This document shows positions 12,193-22,823 of a stretch of DNA of 50,147 nucleotides, piece by piece. The translations under genes were made by a program, and so were the position numbers. Below the pieces are notes generated by a model. The model had not been told where the DNA came from and did not search any database. It saw nothing but the letters and a program-made list of their open reading frames with translations. Position 1 is the first letter of the stretch, and each line of letters starts with the position of its first letter. The stretch is from Chloromonas sp. AAM2 (Eukaryota; Chlorophyta; Chlorophyceae; Chlamydomonadales; Chlamydomonadaceae): contig QAXH01001462.1 of NCBI GenBank assembly GCA_004335635.1, positions 1 to 50,147 of the forward strand, in the 5' to 3' direction.

Positions 12193-13580
12193 TTAAACGG
12201 TTTTAGTCTGGTAATCATCAGCATTGTCTGCAAAATGTGTTTGCGCAGCAAACTGGGCTAGCTCATCGTCTGGTTGGGGCGGATCTACATGCATGCCTGT
12301 CACATCTACCAGGACATGGCTGGAGCAGTTTGGGCATGGCAACACGGCATGCTGCACTGAGGCTGCTATGTCACTGCGGGGAAGCCAGAAGAAACCGCCA
12401 CAGCGACAGCTGTAAAGAAATCCAGCAACTCCTGCGGGCAGTGGAATGGAGGCTCAGAATCGAATCACAACGGCTTGCTCTACGAGCACCACATCATTAC
12501 TGTGGTTTCGCAGTGTGCGGTCAGATGCTACAAGGCCCACATCCACTCATTGGGTAAAACATGAGCAATGACCACAACCTGCCTAGGGTAGTCATTATTG
12601 GATAGGGTAAGTCAACATTGTCAACATTGGTCCAGCGTGCACTGGCTGCTCTGCCCAGGTGCTCTAGGCCAGGCATTGCCGCATGCCCAAATACAACTCT
12701 AGATTGACTAGTTCAGTACAGTAAGAGTCAAGTCTTATAAGCAGCAGCTAAACACCTCCTACTTGATATATGGGCTACACACCTTGCTGCAGGCCCGGTG
12801 TCATCTCATTCACATGGAGTTCGTCCTGAAAGGTCATGCAGTCACGCATGCATGCCAGCTGCAGCTCCCGGTCGTGCACCTGCCGCAGGTGCGCATTGCT
12901 GAGCACCTGCATGCACGTGGCATGAATGCACTTGGTGTATATTCAAGTACTTAATAGAAGAGTTCACGTGTAACCTATCCATCAACTCGTTGCCTGACTG
13001 AGTTTGGATCAGAATCCGCGCACGGGTCGTGTGTGCACTGTACATGCCAGAAGAATTGTGCGCGCAGAGTCAGGATGTGACGAGGCCATCAACTGAATGG
13101 AAAGTACAAGGAAAGTACACCAGAGAGAGATGTTATTACACAGGGTACGGAACGGGAAGAGCAGACCCTGAGGGTGAAAACCATAAGCAAAGCAGGCATG
13201 GGAGACGAACTGTTCAGCCTCCATGCAACAAGCATGCACTTGGTGCCCACATCACCAGTTCCATCCATTTCCGCATCCCCTCTGACTTTGCCTGAGTGCG
13301 GGCGTGCCAGTGCGCAGGTGCTATATGCATGCAAGCCCTAGGGTACGGACTACCTTGACATGCGCAGACCCTTGTCAGCACCATACGTCATGCTTCTGTT
13401 TACCTGATACGCTCTCTGTACTTCTATGTACCCGTACTGTGCGTCGGTGGCTTGTTGCTGCGGCGGCTGTTTCTGCTTGTCCGGGTGAAGCCTCAAGGCT
13501 GCAGCATGGAAAGCCGCCTTAAGCTGAGCGCTGCTCGCATCTTGGGAAACGCCGAGCACATCATAGTGCGATCGACGCAT
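12193..13580 (-). CDS. DPH4: Diphthamide synthesis J-protein DPH4
   Basis: Exons (minus) 13404-13580, 12783-12906 and 12193-12431 join in phase to 179 residues, normal for DPH4/DNAJC24. Residues 1-75 form a J domain: HYDVLGV near the start, the catalytic HPDK motif, then VQRAYQVLSNAHLRQ. The second intron splits the linker before LYSCRCGGFF. The C-terminal CSL zinc finger has CRCG and, about 25 residues later, CPNCSS, giving the four Cys ligands. In the known family the protein carries iron or electrons to Dph3 and the Dph1-Dph2 enzyme, which modifies a histidine of elongation factor 2. The start is the ATG right before RRSHYDVLG; the frame stays open upstream but without an in-frame ATG. No residue expected for function is missing. 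Confidence 0.93.
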
Positions 13581-13789
13581 GCTGAAGTTTTGGCCCTGTG
13601 CTGCGTTCGCGCATGCACGTCGGGCAGGAGTTACCCTAACCTTGACTTGGAATTGGAAGCCTGAGCTGGATTGGCAGATGAAGGTCAAAATAATCACAGA
13701 GGCATTCAGAGTCAGTTGCTAGCAAGGCGCAAGAAGCCTTCCTGGATGGCGTACCATGACAAACCTGACCTGCCAATATGCAACACAGA

Positions 13790-13794
13790 TTACA
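13790..13794 (-). promoter_or_regulatory. Putative polyadenylation signal of the coiled-coil gene
   Basis: TGTAA on the minus strand about 270 bases after the coiled-coil stop codon, in the gap before DPH4. Confidence 0.4.
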
Positions 13795-13969
13795 CTTAAG
13801 GGTAAAGCGCGTGATGATGGCTCTTTTGAGCGTTGGTGTTAAGATGTCACAGGTCATCGAGGAATGAAACAAGAAGAATCAAGTAACTGTGGGGTGATGG
13901 CGACAAGGGCCTCACCACCCCTTGCTGACACGGCCACTAGGAGAAACTAGCAAAAAAATTTGCGCAGTC

Positions 13970-14021
13970 AGTTGATATTTGCGTTGGACGTGCTGCATGG
14001 TGTGCACTCCCTCCTTGTAAG
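13970..14021. repeat. Dispersed repeat, copy 1
   Basis: A 52-bp segment starting AGTTGATATTTGCGTTGGAC recurs at 47532-47583 with a few mismatches, in the same orientation. Its right end (GTGTGCACTCCCTCCTTGTAA, in part) also occurs at 45056-45076. Here it lies just past the coiled-coil stop codon, in that gene's 3' UTR. Confidence 0.85.
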
Positions 14022-14064
14022 AATGCACAATCAAAAATCAGGGCAAGGCGTCCCATGCAAGCAC

Positions 14065-17000
14065 TCATGCAGGGGGCATGATCGTGTTGAGGCTGCCGGG
14101 CTTAAGTCCAAGGGTCTTGGAGAGTTCCTTGTTGCGCGTGGGCGAGATTTTGCCGTATGTGTACGTCCAGGGCTCCTTGTAAGCGTCCAGTTCCATGCGA
14201 AGCTTGTCTACCTCAATCTGCATCACAGAAGCGACTGATGCAAAAGTGACAGTCATTTAGACATTCCCCTTTCATAATCTGCTCCCATCCCCCTCCTCCC
14301 GCTGTCCCCTTCCCACAATCCCCCCGCACTATCCCGGTGCCACAATTCCCCTCCACTGCTCCCTTTCCTCCCTCTTTCACAATCCCCCTAGTCCCACCCC
14401 CTTTCCGTCCCCCTCTGGCTCTCACCTCTGCCGCTGCACGTTCCAACGAGTGCACGGCTATGATCAGGTGATCATAAACAGTATGGAAAGTTCTATCAGT
14501 TTGTATACCCTTCCCTTTCTCACCTGTGCCGGTTCAACCAATATGACTCTTATTACTTGAGCAAATATAACTAAATTCACATATTCGCCTCTTAGCCCCA
14601 CCTGTGCCGCGGCCCGTTCCACCATGTGCACGGCCGCTATCTGGCCCATGTACTGCGAGCTCAGGGCCGCCTTGTCCCGGGCCAGCTCCTCCTGCTTCAA
14701 CTGAAGCATCGCACCGACCTGCACGGAAAACAAAACATGTCATGCTCTATGTCATTCTCTAGACAGTACAACATAATCAGCAAAAGCAACACAATCATCA
14801 CAGATTAGGACCCCAAACACGACTTGGCTTTAGAGTTTGGCTGTCTCGACACCAGGTCTCTGCCCCCAACCTTCCTTGTCAATGTGCAGAAGTCATTAGC
14901 TTGCAAGCATTTGTGACGAGTACAGGGTGGAAACCTAAGGTACTGCTTCAAACCATCGAAGTTGAATAGGTGTTGCTGAATGTGTAATGAAACGCTATCC
15001 ATGTAAGAGTTGGTACATGGAACATGCAAGCTACAGTAACGGCTTGCCCATGGGACTGTCGGTTTTGGTTGGTTGCGACAGGACACTTGGGTGCGAGGCG
15101 GGGCACCTTAGACAATCTTGGAACTGCCAATAGGGATTTCTACAGAGCTCCAACCCCTCACCTCTATGTCATGCCTCCTTGCCACCTCCGTGCTGTGCCT
15201 GAGCTTTGCCTGTGAGCCCCTCAGGGACTCCTTAAGCGTGTAGGCACGATTGGCCAGCAGCTTGCGTGCACGGGCGTCATGCTCGGTCACTGAGGATACC
15301 TGAAGGCATACATCGAAACACACAAGTGTGTGAGAAGACGCACATGGAACAAGGGCTTGTGAACAGGAGGGTGCCTGCCTCATGGAAAAGCTGTTTCTTG
15401 TCGGTTTCTTCTCGATACTGTGTACACACGATGAATGATGGGGGGTAACAGTGCTGTGGAACCGGACCGGCCCACAGCCCATCCACTCTTGCCGAAAACC
15501 GACCCACAGCGCAGCAAATGAACCGCCCACGTGGTGCATTTGTTACACTTGACGTTCAGCCCATGGGCAAGGAGAGGGATGAGTGGGTATGCCAAGGCAG
15601 CTGTGGGTGGGTTGGCCTTGAGATCCCACCTTCTCACACCAGGGCTATTCCATCTTTAGTGTAATGTAGCATGCAATGGTGAACATAACGAGCTGTCTTG
15701 ACGCCTTCACGTGCCCCACCCACCGTTTGGTGCAGTTCTGCCATCTCATCCGCCGTGGCAGTGGCAGCCTGCTCCGCAATCTGCAGCATCGTCCACCAAT
15801 TCCCATGTGAAAATCCATTAAAAAAATAGATACAGATGAAATTCACCGAAACAGACTGCGAGGAATAGAACCCAAAAGCTGACCGGTCAAGCATTTGCTG
15901 AAAAAAGAAACTGACCTGCAGTGTGGCCTCAGTTTCTCTCAGGCGAGTCTGTAGGTCCAGTACTGAGGCGGCCTGTTCTCTCAACTGGGCCTGCTGCTCA
16001 CGAGCCAACGCCTCCAGCTCGTTGACCTGCTCAAGGGAAGCATGTGACACGGCCGGTAAGATGAAGAGATGAATGGAAGTCACTAGCCAGGAGCCAGGAG
16101 CCGAGAAATGGCCAGGTTATGAGGACTTTCCTATCTGTTCTGTGGCTGCAAGAGCACCAAGTGCGTAAACCGATGACGTTTGGCAACCACTAGCGACTCA
16201 GGGGGCAGATCAGACCCTGCATAGTTTGACCGGCCGCTGAGCAGCAAACAACCAGTTCATGCAAGGCGGTAAACATGGCCATCTCTATGCTGCCATAACA
16301 GTCCCTTACTATCAAGAACAGTAATAATAAGATAGTTACTCTCTGCTAAATGTTGCTCAAGGGTAGGTCGCCTGGTTGCGAGGTGTTGTAATCAGGCAGC
16401 GGGAAACCACCTAGTGCGGACCAGTCGCTATTTCCTAGTGTTAGTGTGCCTCTGTGCATTGTGAATGCTCGCATGATGCCAACCTTGGTCTGTGTGATTG
16501 CCAGCACGTTTGCATGGCTGCTCTGCATGAGTTGAATTTGATCTTGCAGGTGGTGGATCTGGGTGGCCTGATCCATGAGGTACTCCCTGCGCAGGTCACA
16601 TGCACCACATCAGTCACATGCATCACATGATCGCCCCCTGCACAGGTCACATACGTCACATGATCCACCCCTGCACAGGTCACATGTGTGATGATGCTGA
16701 TGAGGGTCTTGGTAGGTTGCAGCGAAGGCCTAACAGCTCGTGCATGGCGTACGCATGCATACAGCTGCATGCACTTCATCGTCATCATCATCACTATATA
16801 GCATTAACACCATCAAGCTCATCACTATATAGCATTAACACCATCAGCCATGATGCTATCACCACCATCATCAATGATTCTATCACAATCACCACCATCA
16901 TCACTATCATGAGACTCTGTCACAATCACCACCATCATCACCATCAGCCATCACTATAAAGTATTAGTGCGACATCAAGATCATCTCAAGATCATCGTGT

Positions 17001-18372
17001 CCTGGCAGCCGCACTTCGTATGCGTGGTACTGCTTGCATGATTACCTGACCCATGCCTGCATGGTCACCTGTAGTCCTTGTCTATGTGTGTGACCACATC
17101 CAGCATCCACTTGGTGCGCTGTGCTGTCTGCCAGTTGGACCCGGCATAGCGCTGAATAAGCGTAGCAGCACGGTGCTTCAACCTGCATGCATGCATGACG
17201 TTGGTGTTGACATGGTGCATGCACGCATGCATGATGTTGATGTCGCAGGTCGTGGACCCGGTATAGTGCTGGATCAGGGTTGGGGCACAGTGCTTCAACC
17301 TGCATGCGGTGGCGGACGTGTTGAGTTCAAGAGGCCTGCCCCTAGGTCCTCCGCACATGTCTTGCCTTCCATGCAGTGTTCATGTCGGCATGCATGTATC
17401 GATTGCATCAAGTCATCAGCTGCATCATTCTGATTCCGCCCTTGCAGGTTGTTGCCGGCTGCATGTGTCTTTGGTCAACCGGGACCAGCACCCATGCTGC
17501 CAAACCGCACTGTTGTGTGGAAGCTAGAGCACTGCATTGTACTCAGTGATCATGTATGGTCGTGCCATGATAATGATGCTGAGCCAGGCCCCAGTTAGTT
17601 GGGAGGGTGCAACCCTTACCCTAACCCTCACTACCTGATGATTTGGGAAGGGCTAGCCCTAAATCCAACCCTGACCTAATCCCACTTACCTGATGACTTG
17701 GGAGGGTGAGACCGGATTGAGCTCCCGTACCAATGGATCACCGATAGGCTTTGTAGTGTATGCCAGATCGTGCTTGTGACGGGGATGCTGTGCAGCACAG
17801 CATGGAACGACGAGAGCACTTGGTTCATTGTGAGCAAGCTTAGGTAAGGCGTGCTGGCAAATGATGTGTATCATTGCACATGCATGCGTGCGTGCATGCA
17901 TGCATGCATGCAAGGCAGACCAGATGGTGTGCAGGGCAGGACCGTCCAAGGATCGCACCTCGAGGGAGAGAGATTTGCTAGTGAATGGTGGCTTTGTCAA
18001 TCCTTCCCCAGGCCGAGCACGCCTTGCTGAGGCGGGCCTATGCGGCGAGTCCACCTGTGTCATTCGGGGCTGCGCTTTTGGACATGTAGGCGAAACATTG
18101 TGCCGGGAAGCATGTGATGCGTTTGCTGATTGCGGCCTGCTGACTGTGCTTGACGCATGGCCGTGCGTCGTGTGGAGCTGCTCAGATGGGCTGTGCAGGG
18201 CTGAGAGGAGGCTTCGTGCGTGCCGGGGATATTTGTAGATGTTGGTGGCAATCGCCTCCGACACAGGATTTGTATGCGAATGTACCGGCGTGGTCTCTTG
18301 TGGTTGCTGTTGTGCGCTCCAGGTTGAGCTTGTGTACGCGTGATAAAGTTGCTCCTTGTCCGGAGTTGCCAT
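14065..18372 (-). CDS. Coiled-coil protein of unknown function (9 exons)
   Basis: Exons (minus) 17959-18372, 17690-17787, 17069-17182, 16484-16586, 15916-16026, 15724-15780, 15162-15299, 14602-14718 and 14065-14217 join in phase to 434 residues. Residues 1-138 are Ser/His/Pro-rich and probably disordered. About 140-175 has a conserved-looking TTKPIGDPLVRELNP. An IQ-like segment follows (AATLIQRYAGSNWQ), then about 200 residues of heptad-rich coiled coil (for example NELEALAREQQAQLREQ). The tail is not coiled: YKEPWTYTYGKISP to MPPA. The style resembles cytoskeletal or flagellar/basal-body proteins, but I cannot assign a family. Three introns hold decayed copies of adjacent exon ends or splice sites. 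An upstream ATG at 18572 opens a different frame that overlaps the start, so it may be a uORF. Confidence 0.85.
14426..14461 (-). pseudogene. Decayed copy of the end of exon 8 (coiled-coil gene)
   Basis: Reads IAVHSLERAAAE followed by GTGAGA, a clear duplicate of the true exon end at 14602-14637 (IAAVHMVERAAAQ followed by GTGGGG). The only nearby acceptor gives 32 bases, which would break the frame, so it is probably not used. Confidence 0.7.
16587..16690 (-). repeat. Repeated 3' splice-site sequence
   Basis: The true acceptor of coiled-coil exon 4 (TGACCTGCGCAG on the minus strand, ending at 16587) is followed upstream by two further TGACCTGTGCAG copies (about 16638-16653 and 16671-16685), spaced 30-50 bases apart. 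Confidence 0.75.
16785..16960. repeat. ATC/ACC trinucleotide-rich tract
   Basis: Imperfect CATCAC/CATCATC runs with a 30-bp duplicated stretch around CTATATAGCATTAACACCATC, inside an intron of the coiled-coil gene. Confidence 0.8.
17253..17299 (-). pseudogene. Decayed copy of the start of exon 3 (coiled-coil gene)
   Basis: A 47-bp copy, with about nine mismatches, of the start of the true exon at 17136-17182, including the preceding ATGCAG acceptor. The copy reads LKHCAPTLIQHYTGS instead of LKHRAATLIQRYAGS, then loses the donor. It sits in the intron before the true exon. Confidence 0.7.
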
Positions 18373-18855
18373 TGCAAGTGTTGAGAATTGTGCAAATGTG
18401 ACGTGGGCTTTTTGTTAATCAGAGGGAGCGCCTGAATCAAGAAATCGTGATGCAAGGCGTGCCATGCAAGCTCGATGCAAGCACGTGGACGTTTCTTTCT
18501 TTCGGACTTTCCGTAGCTTCCATTCGCAATATATTCAGCCACAAATGCAGCAACATCGCCTTTGTTAACCATGATGAAGAGTTCATGACAGAGAGTGACA
18601 AGAGTTGTTCAGTGCCAACTGAGTAGCCTGCTGTGCTGGAATGACAGCCTGACTGGTTGATGAATAAAACAAGATAATCCTGGATGGGTTGGAATGTCTT
18701 TCTGGTCAACGCGCAAGCGCCTCGCGGCTTTTGACGTGGCCCGTTTTCGACAGGCATCTAAAGAGCATTGTTCCAGGATCAGAAGTTTTGAGCTGCCCTT
18801 CGGTGGGGCTTGGCACTCCTGTGCCACTGTGAAACATCTGTGGCCGATTGACACC
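18373..18855. promoter_or_regulatory. Shared divergent promoter region
   Basis: The 483 bases between the start codons of the coiled-coil gene (minus) and the acid phosphatase (plus). It contains in-frame upstream extensions of both genes' open frames (ATG at 18572 minus, ATG at 18694 plus) that may be uORFs. Confidence 0.5.
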
Positions 18856-21800
18856 ATGTGGCATTTAAACTCGCTTGTGATCATCCTCGTTGGCCTGAGC
18901 GCGGTGCTCGGCGCGGAGCAGCGCCTGCCGCGTAAAGTACTTTCTCAGAATCTTGAGAAGAAGCACCATATCTCTGATGACTGCGAGGTGTCCGAGGTGA
19001 GCCGCCCTGGCGGGCCGGGAAAAGTTTGCACCTTCTTGTGGCACCACAAACGTGGCTTTTTCAAGTCAGCCGTGTCTTTTGCATAGTGACGTGTTAATGA
19101 TCATGAGGCCTTGGGATCATACGCCAAGGCACCGCCGCGGCGGTATGAGGAAACGTGGTGGCACCCCTCACGTTGTTCAATTTGCGCTTCGTAGGTCCAT
19201 CTGGCCTTGGCGCACGACCAGAAGAGCTATACTGTTGCATGGCGCACGGGCCGCGCAGAGTGAGTCTTGCGCTGTTCCTTGTGTTCAACCTTGGGGTAAC
19301 GTCAAGAGGGCAACAGCCACCTTGGCTGTGTACTAGCATTCTCACCGCTGTGCATCTCCTCTGTCTGCTGCTCAGCTGCGGAAGCACTGTGTACTATGGA
19401 CCGATGCCTGGGCAAGAGGCAAACTCAGCCCTCAACAACACGGACAAGCTGGCTCAAGTGGGCACTGAGTTCAGTCTGACGGTAAGAGGGCTAGGCAGTA
19501 GCACACCAGGGGCTTTTGAAGGCAAGAGACACTGGATACTTGGATGTCCCATGAGTTGCGCGAGGTCAGATAGACGGATCACGAACAGAAACAAAACGCA
19601 CAGGTCCACATTCCATGCACCTGGTACTCAATCATGAATGCATGGTTTGAGATTGCACGACTGTACACCCTCTGCTGATTTGGCACGGAGTGTGCTCATG
19701 GTTAACAACCCCAGCCCTAACCCTACTACTCGGCCTCTCAGGGCGCTGCACACCTTCTGTGCTCCCAATCAGACACATCTACGGAGTACGGCTTGTTACT
19801 TTTGTCACACAGCAGAGCATCTGGCATTCCCATACCCTTGCTTGGTATGCAACTTGCGTGCAATGTGTGCACGCGACGCACGTTTCTTGCAACGCACATG
19901 TTGGTTTCCTAAGATATTGACCAGACCCCAACCTCACGCTGACTATGGTAGAGCAATCAAACGGTCTGTCAGGTCACTGCACAGGCATAAGGAACGAGCA
20001 GCATACATTGGTTGCGCCGCACATCATAGCATCTAGCATCTTGGTATGTGCAACTTGTTTACACAGGCCGATGTGCCAAAGACATTGCGCAAAGTGGGTT
20101 TATTACCACTCGGAACAATATCTCTAGAAGGACAGTTGTGTCTTGCCTTGCCAAAATGAGACCATGGAGATGCCCCTGACATGATCATACCACTGGAGGC
20201 ACCCCTCGCCCAGCCAAACCTGTTCCAAAACGCAAATGTTTCTCAATGGGGACGCACAGTCAGGCGCAACGCTCACACACTCATCAGAACGACTGGCTAG
20301 GCGGGATCGCCACCATGCTACGCGTAGAGCAACGCCAACTGCTGTCTTGTCCAGTTCTCTTCATCTTCTCTGCGCCGCGTATTACCCAGACCTAGGCCTC
20401 CATGCGGGCCTGGTCAAAACGTGCATGACTGTGTAATCCCCTTCAGACATCAGGATTTCAAATCTCTGCAATATCATCTGCGTGACTGCGTTTCTTGCTA
20501 TGCTCGTGTTGTCGGTTTCAGGAAGGCCAGATGTGCACGGCACCTGCACGTGAGGCGCGTTTCGTCGTGACCATGCACGTGGCCCACCTGAGGGACCTGG
20601 CACCTGACACGCGCTATTGGTGAGGGAAAGCAAGGCAGGGTAGATGGACAGGAAGTCTAGAGACAAGGAGCAGCAGCAGCAGCAGCAGCACCGGCAGCAG
20701 AGAGTGGTGGTGACACGGCAAGGGAGTTACAAACAGCTGGCAGAAGCAGGCACCAGGGAACGCCAGTGCGAGGGTAGTGACAGCAGGGCAGGTTGCTGGG
20801 CAGACAGCCACAGACGCAGAGTGCCGGGCAGAGGGGTGGTAGTGGCAGGTCAAGGGCGCTAGGGCCAGGCGGTGGTCCCAGGCACGTGCTGCTGATGAGA
20901 GGCAGCCGGTCAGCCGGTGCAAGGGTGGCCGGAGCCAGGCAGCCGCAACAGAAGAAATGGCAGAGCGGGGGATGGCATTGGAGAGGCACGGCGGCCAGGG
21001 TCCCCGGCAGCGCTTTGGGGCAGCTCTTTGGGGCAGCTCTTTGGGGCAGCGCCTTGGGGCAACTCTCCTCGAGGCAGCTCTGCCCGGGGCAACTCTTAGC
21101 GGCAGCTCAGACACACAGGGGGCGTCATGTATCACGCTGCCCCTGTGCGGCTGTCGCGTCACTTGCTCACCTGGACATGCGGTGTTGAAATCACTCCCAA
21201 CGCCACACGACACGCACATGGTGTACTCGACATCACCATTTCTCTTACACGGTGTATGTACAACAGTATGTCACACGCGGTATGTTATCCCTGCTGTGCT
21301 GGTGCGCAGGTACCGCGTGGCCAACAGCAACCGCCAGTTTGAGTTCACCTCGCCTCGGCGCCTGGGCAGCCTCCAGCCCTTCTCCTTCCTGGCCTACGGG
21401 GACATGGGGGCCAGCAAGAAGCACGGAGGCATGTGAGTGCAATGCTGTGTGCAGGCATACCAGAGTTACCATGATCATCATCACAGCATTGCTCAAGCAT
21501 GAAAGCAGCAGCTCCTTCAAGCCCTGGCCTATGTGGGCATGGGAGCCAGCAAGAAGCACGGAGGCATGTGAGTGCAGCACTGCCACTCAGCATACCAGAG
21601 TAAGCGTCGTCATTGTCATCATCAAATGGCATTGATAGGTATTCATCAAGCACAGTGGCAGGCGGGCCTACGGTGCTCCAGCTAAAACAATCTACTTGTG
21701 CACTGCGAATAGCCTCAACTTTTGCGCATGATCAGCGTCACATTTTCGCGAGTCATCCCCGTCATCGTTCAAACATTGGCAGATGGGCCCATGCTGCTGC

Positions 21801-22787
21801 AGCTGCAACGCTTTTTGGGAACGGTTCTATGCAATGGCGCATGTTTATGCAATCATGCTGTTTTCATGTGTTGCTTGGAGGCTTGGGTCCGATGTTTGTG
21901 CGGGTATTTTCATGTTGTTGCAGGGCATTCAAAACGCTGTCCACCATCCTTGACGAGATGGACCGCAGCCATGTGGACTTGGTGGTGCATGCCGGGGACC
22001 TGGCCTATGCCGACGGAAGCTACAAGGTCTGGGACAAGTTCATGACAGCTATTGAGCCCGTGGCAAGCACGCTGCCCTACATGGTGGGTGGATGGTGGGC
22101 GAGTGGTGGGCAGGTGGTGGGCAGGTGGTGGGCAAGTGGTGGGCGAGTTGTGGGCAGATGGCGGGCACATGAGTAAATTGTACTGCCCAGGTGGGCTTGG
22201 TGGGGTGAGTGAGTGTGTTTCCCTGTTTGCCTCCATACACACAACAGAAGTAGCCTTCCACCTTTCCTCCTCCGCCTCTCCCGGACTGACGTCGCTGCAG
22301 GATCATAGCTATCACACGGTGATTAGGGTACTGTGAATTGAGTGCTGTTGAGGGATATCGTGTAGTCAGTCCACTTGACGTGCCTCTGTTCTGCAGGTCG
22401 GCGTTGGCAACCATGAGTATGATTTTATTGGCAGCGGGGACAATGACCCCTCGGGCGTGACCGAGCCGTATAGGCCGTGGTGGGGGAACTTTGGAGGGGA
22501 AAGTGGAGGTGAGCGCAGGCTTGGTTTCGCGTCATTGCAGTGCTTTCGAGGGAGGCGGTCATTCGAGGCTTATAGTGAATCTGGAAGTTCTGGCGTTGTA
22601 CACTCTTGGTGCATCCTGATGTGACGGGTTAGAGGCTGCAACTCATCCGGCTCGGGTCTCCCAAACACTCCTTGACATGCTAACATTTCAGGTAATTAGC
22701 TATTAATTCTTATTGTTCTACTGATCATCGTTGTTATCACTATTATCATTATCATTATTATCATTATTATTATTATCATCATCATCA

Positions 22788-22823
<36 letters not shown>

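Noticed and set aside
17605..17675. Telomere-like CCCTAA repeats
   Set aside because: Only scattered CCCTAACCCT words, no tandem array; they belong to a duplicated splice-donor region.
18060..18572. Longer first exon for the coiled-coil gene from ATG 18572
   Set aside because: That frame is not joined in phase to the supported exons; kept only as a possible uORF.
19155..19637. 160-codon plus-strand frame
   Set aside because: Covers phosphatase exons 2-3 in the wrong frame and their intron.
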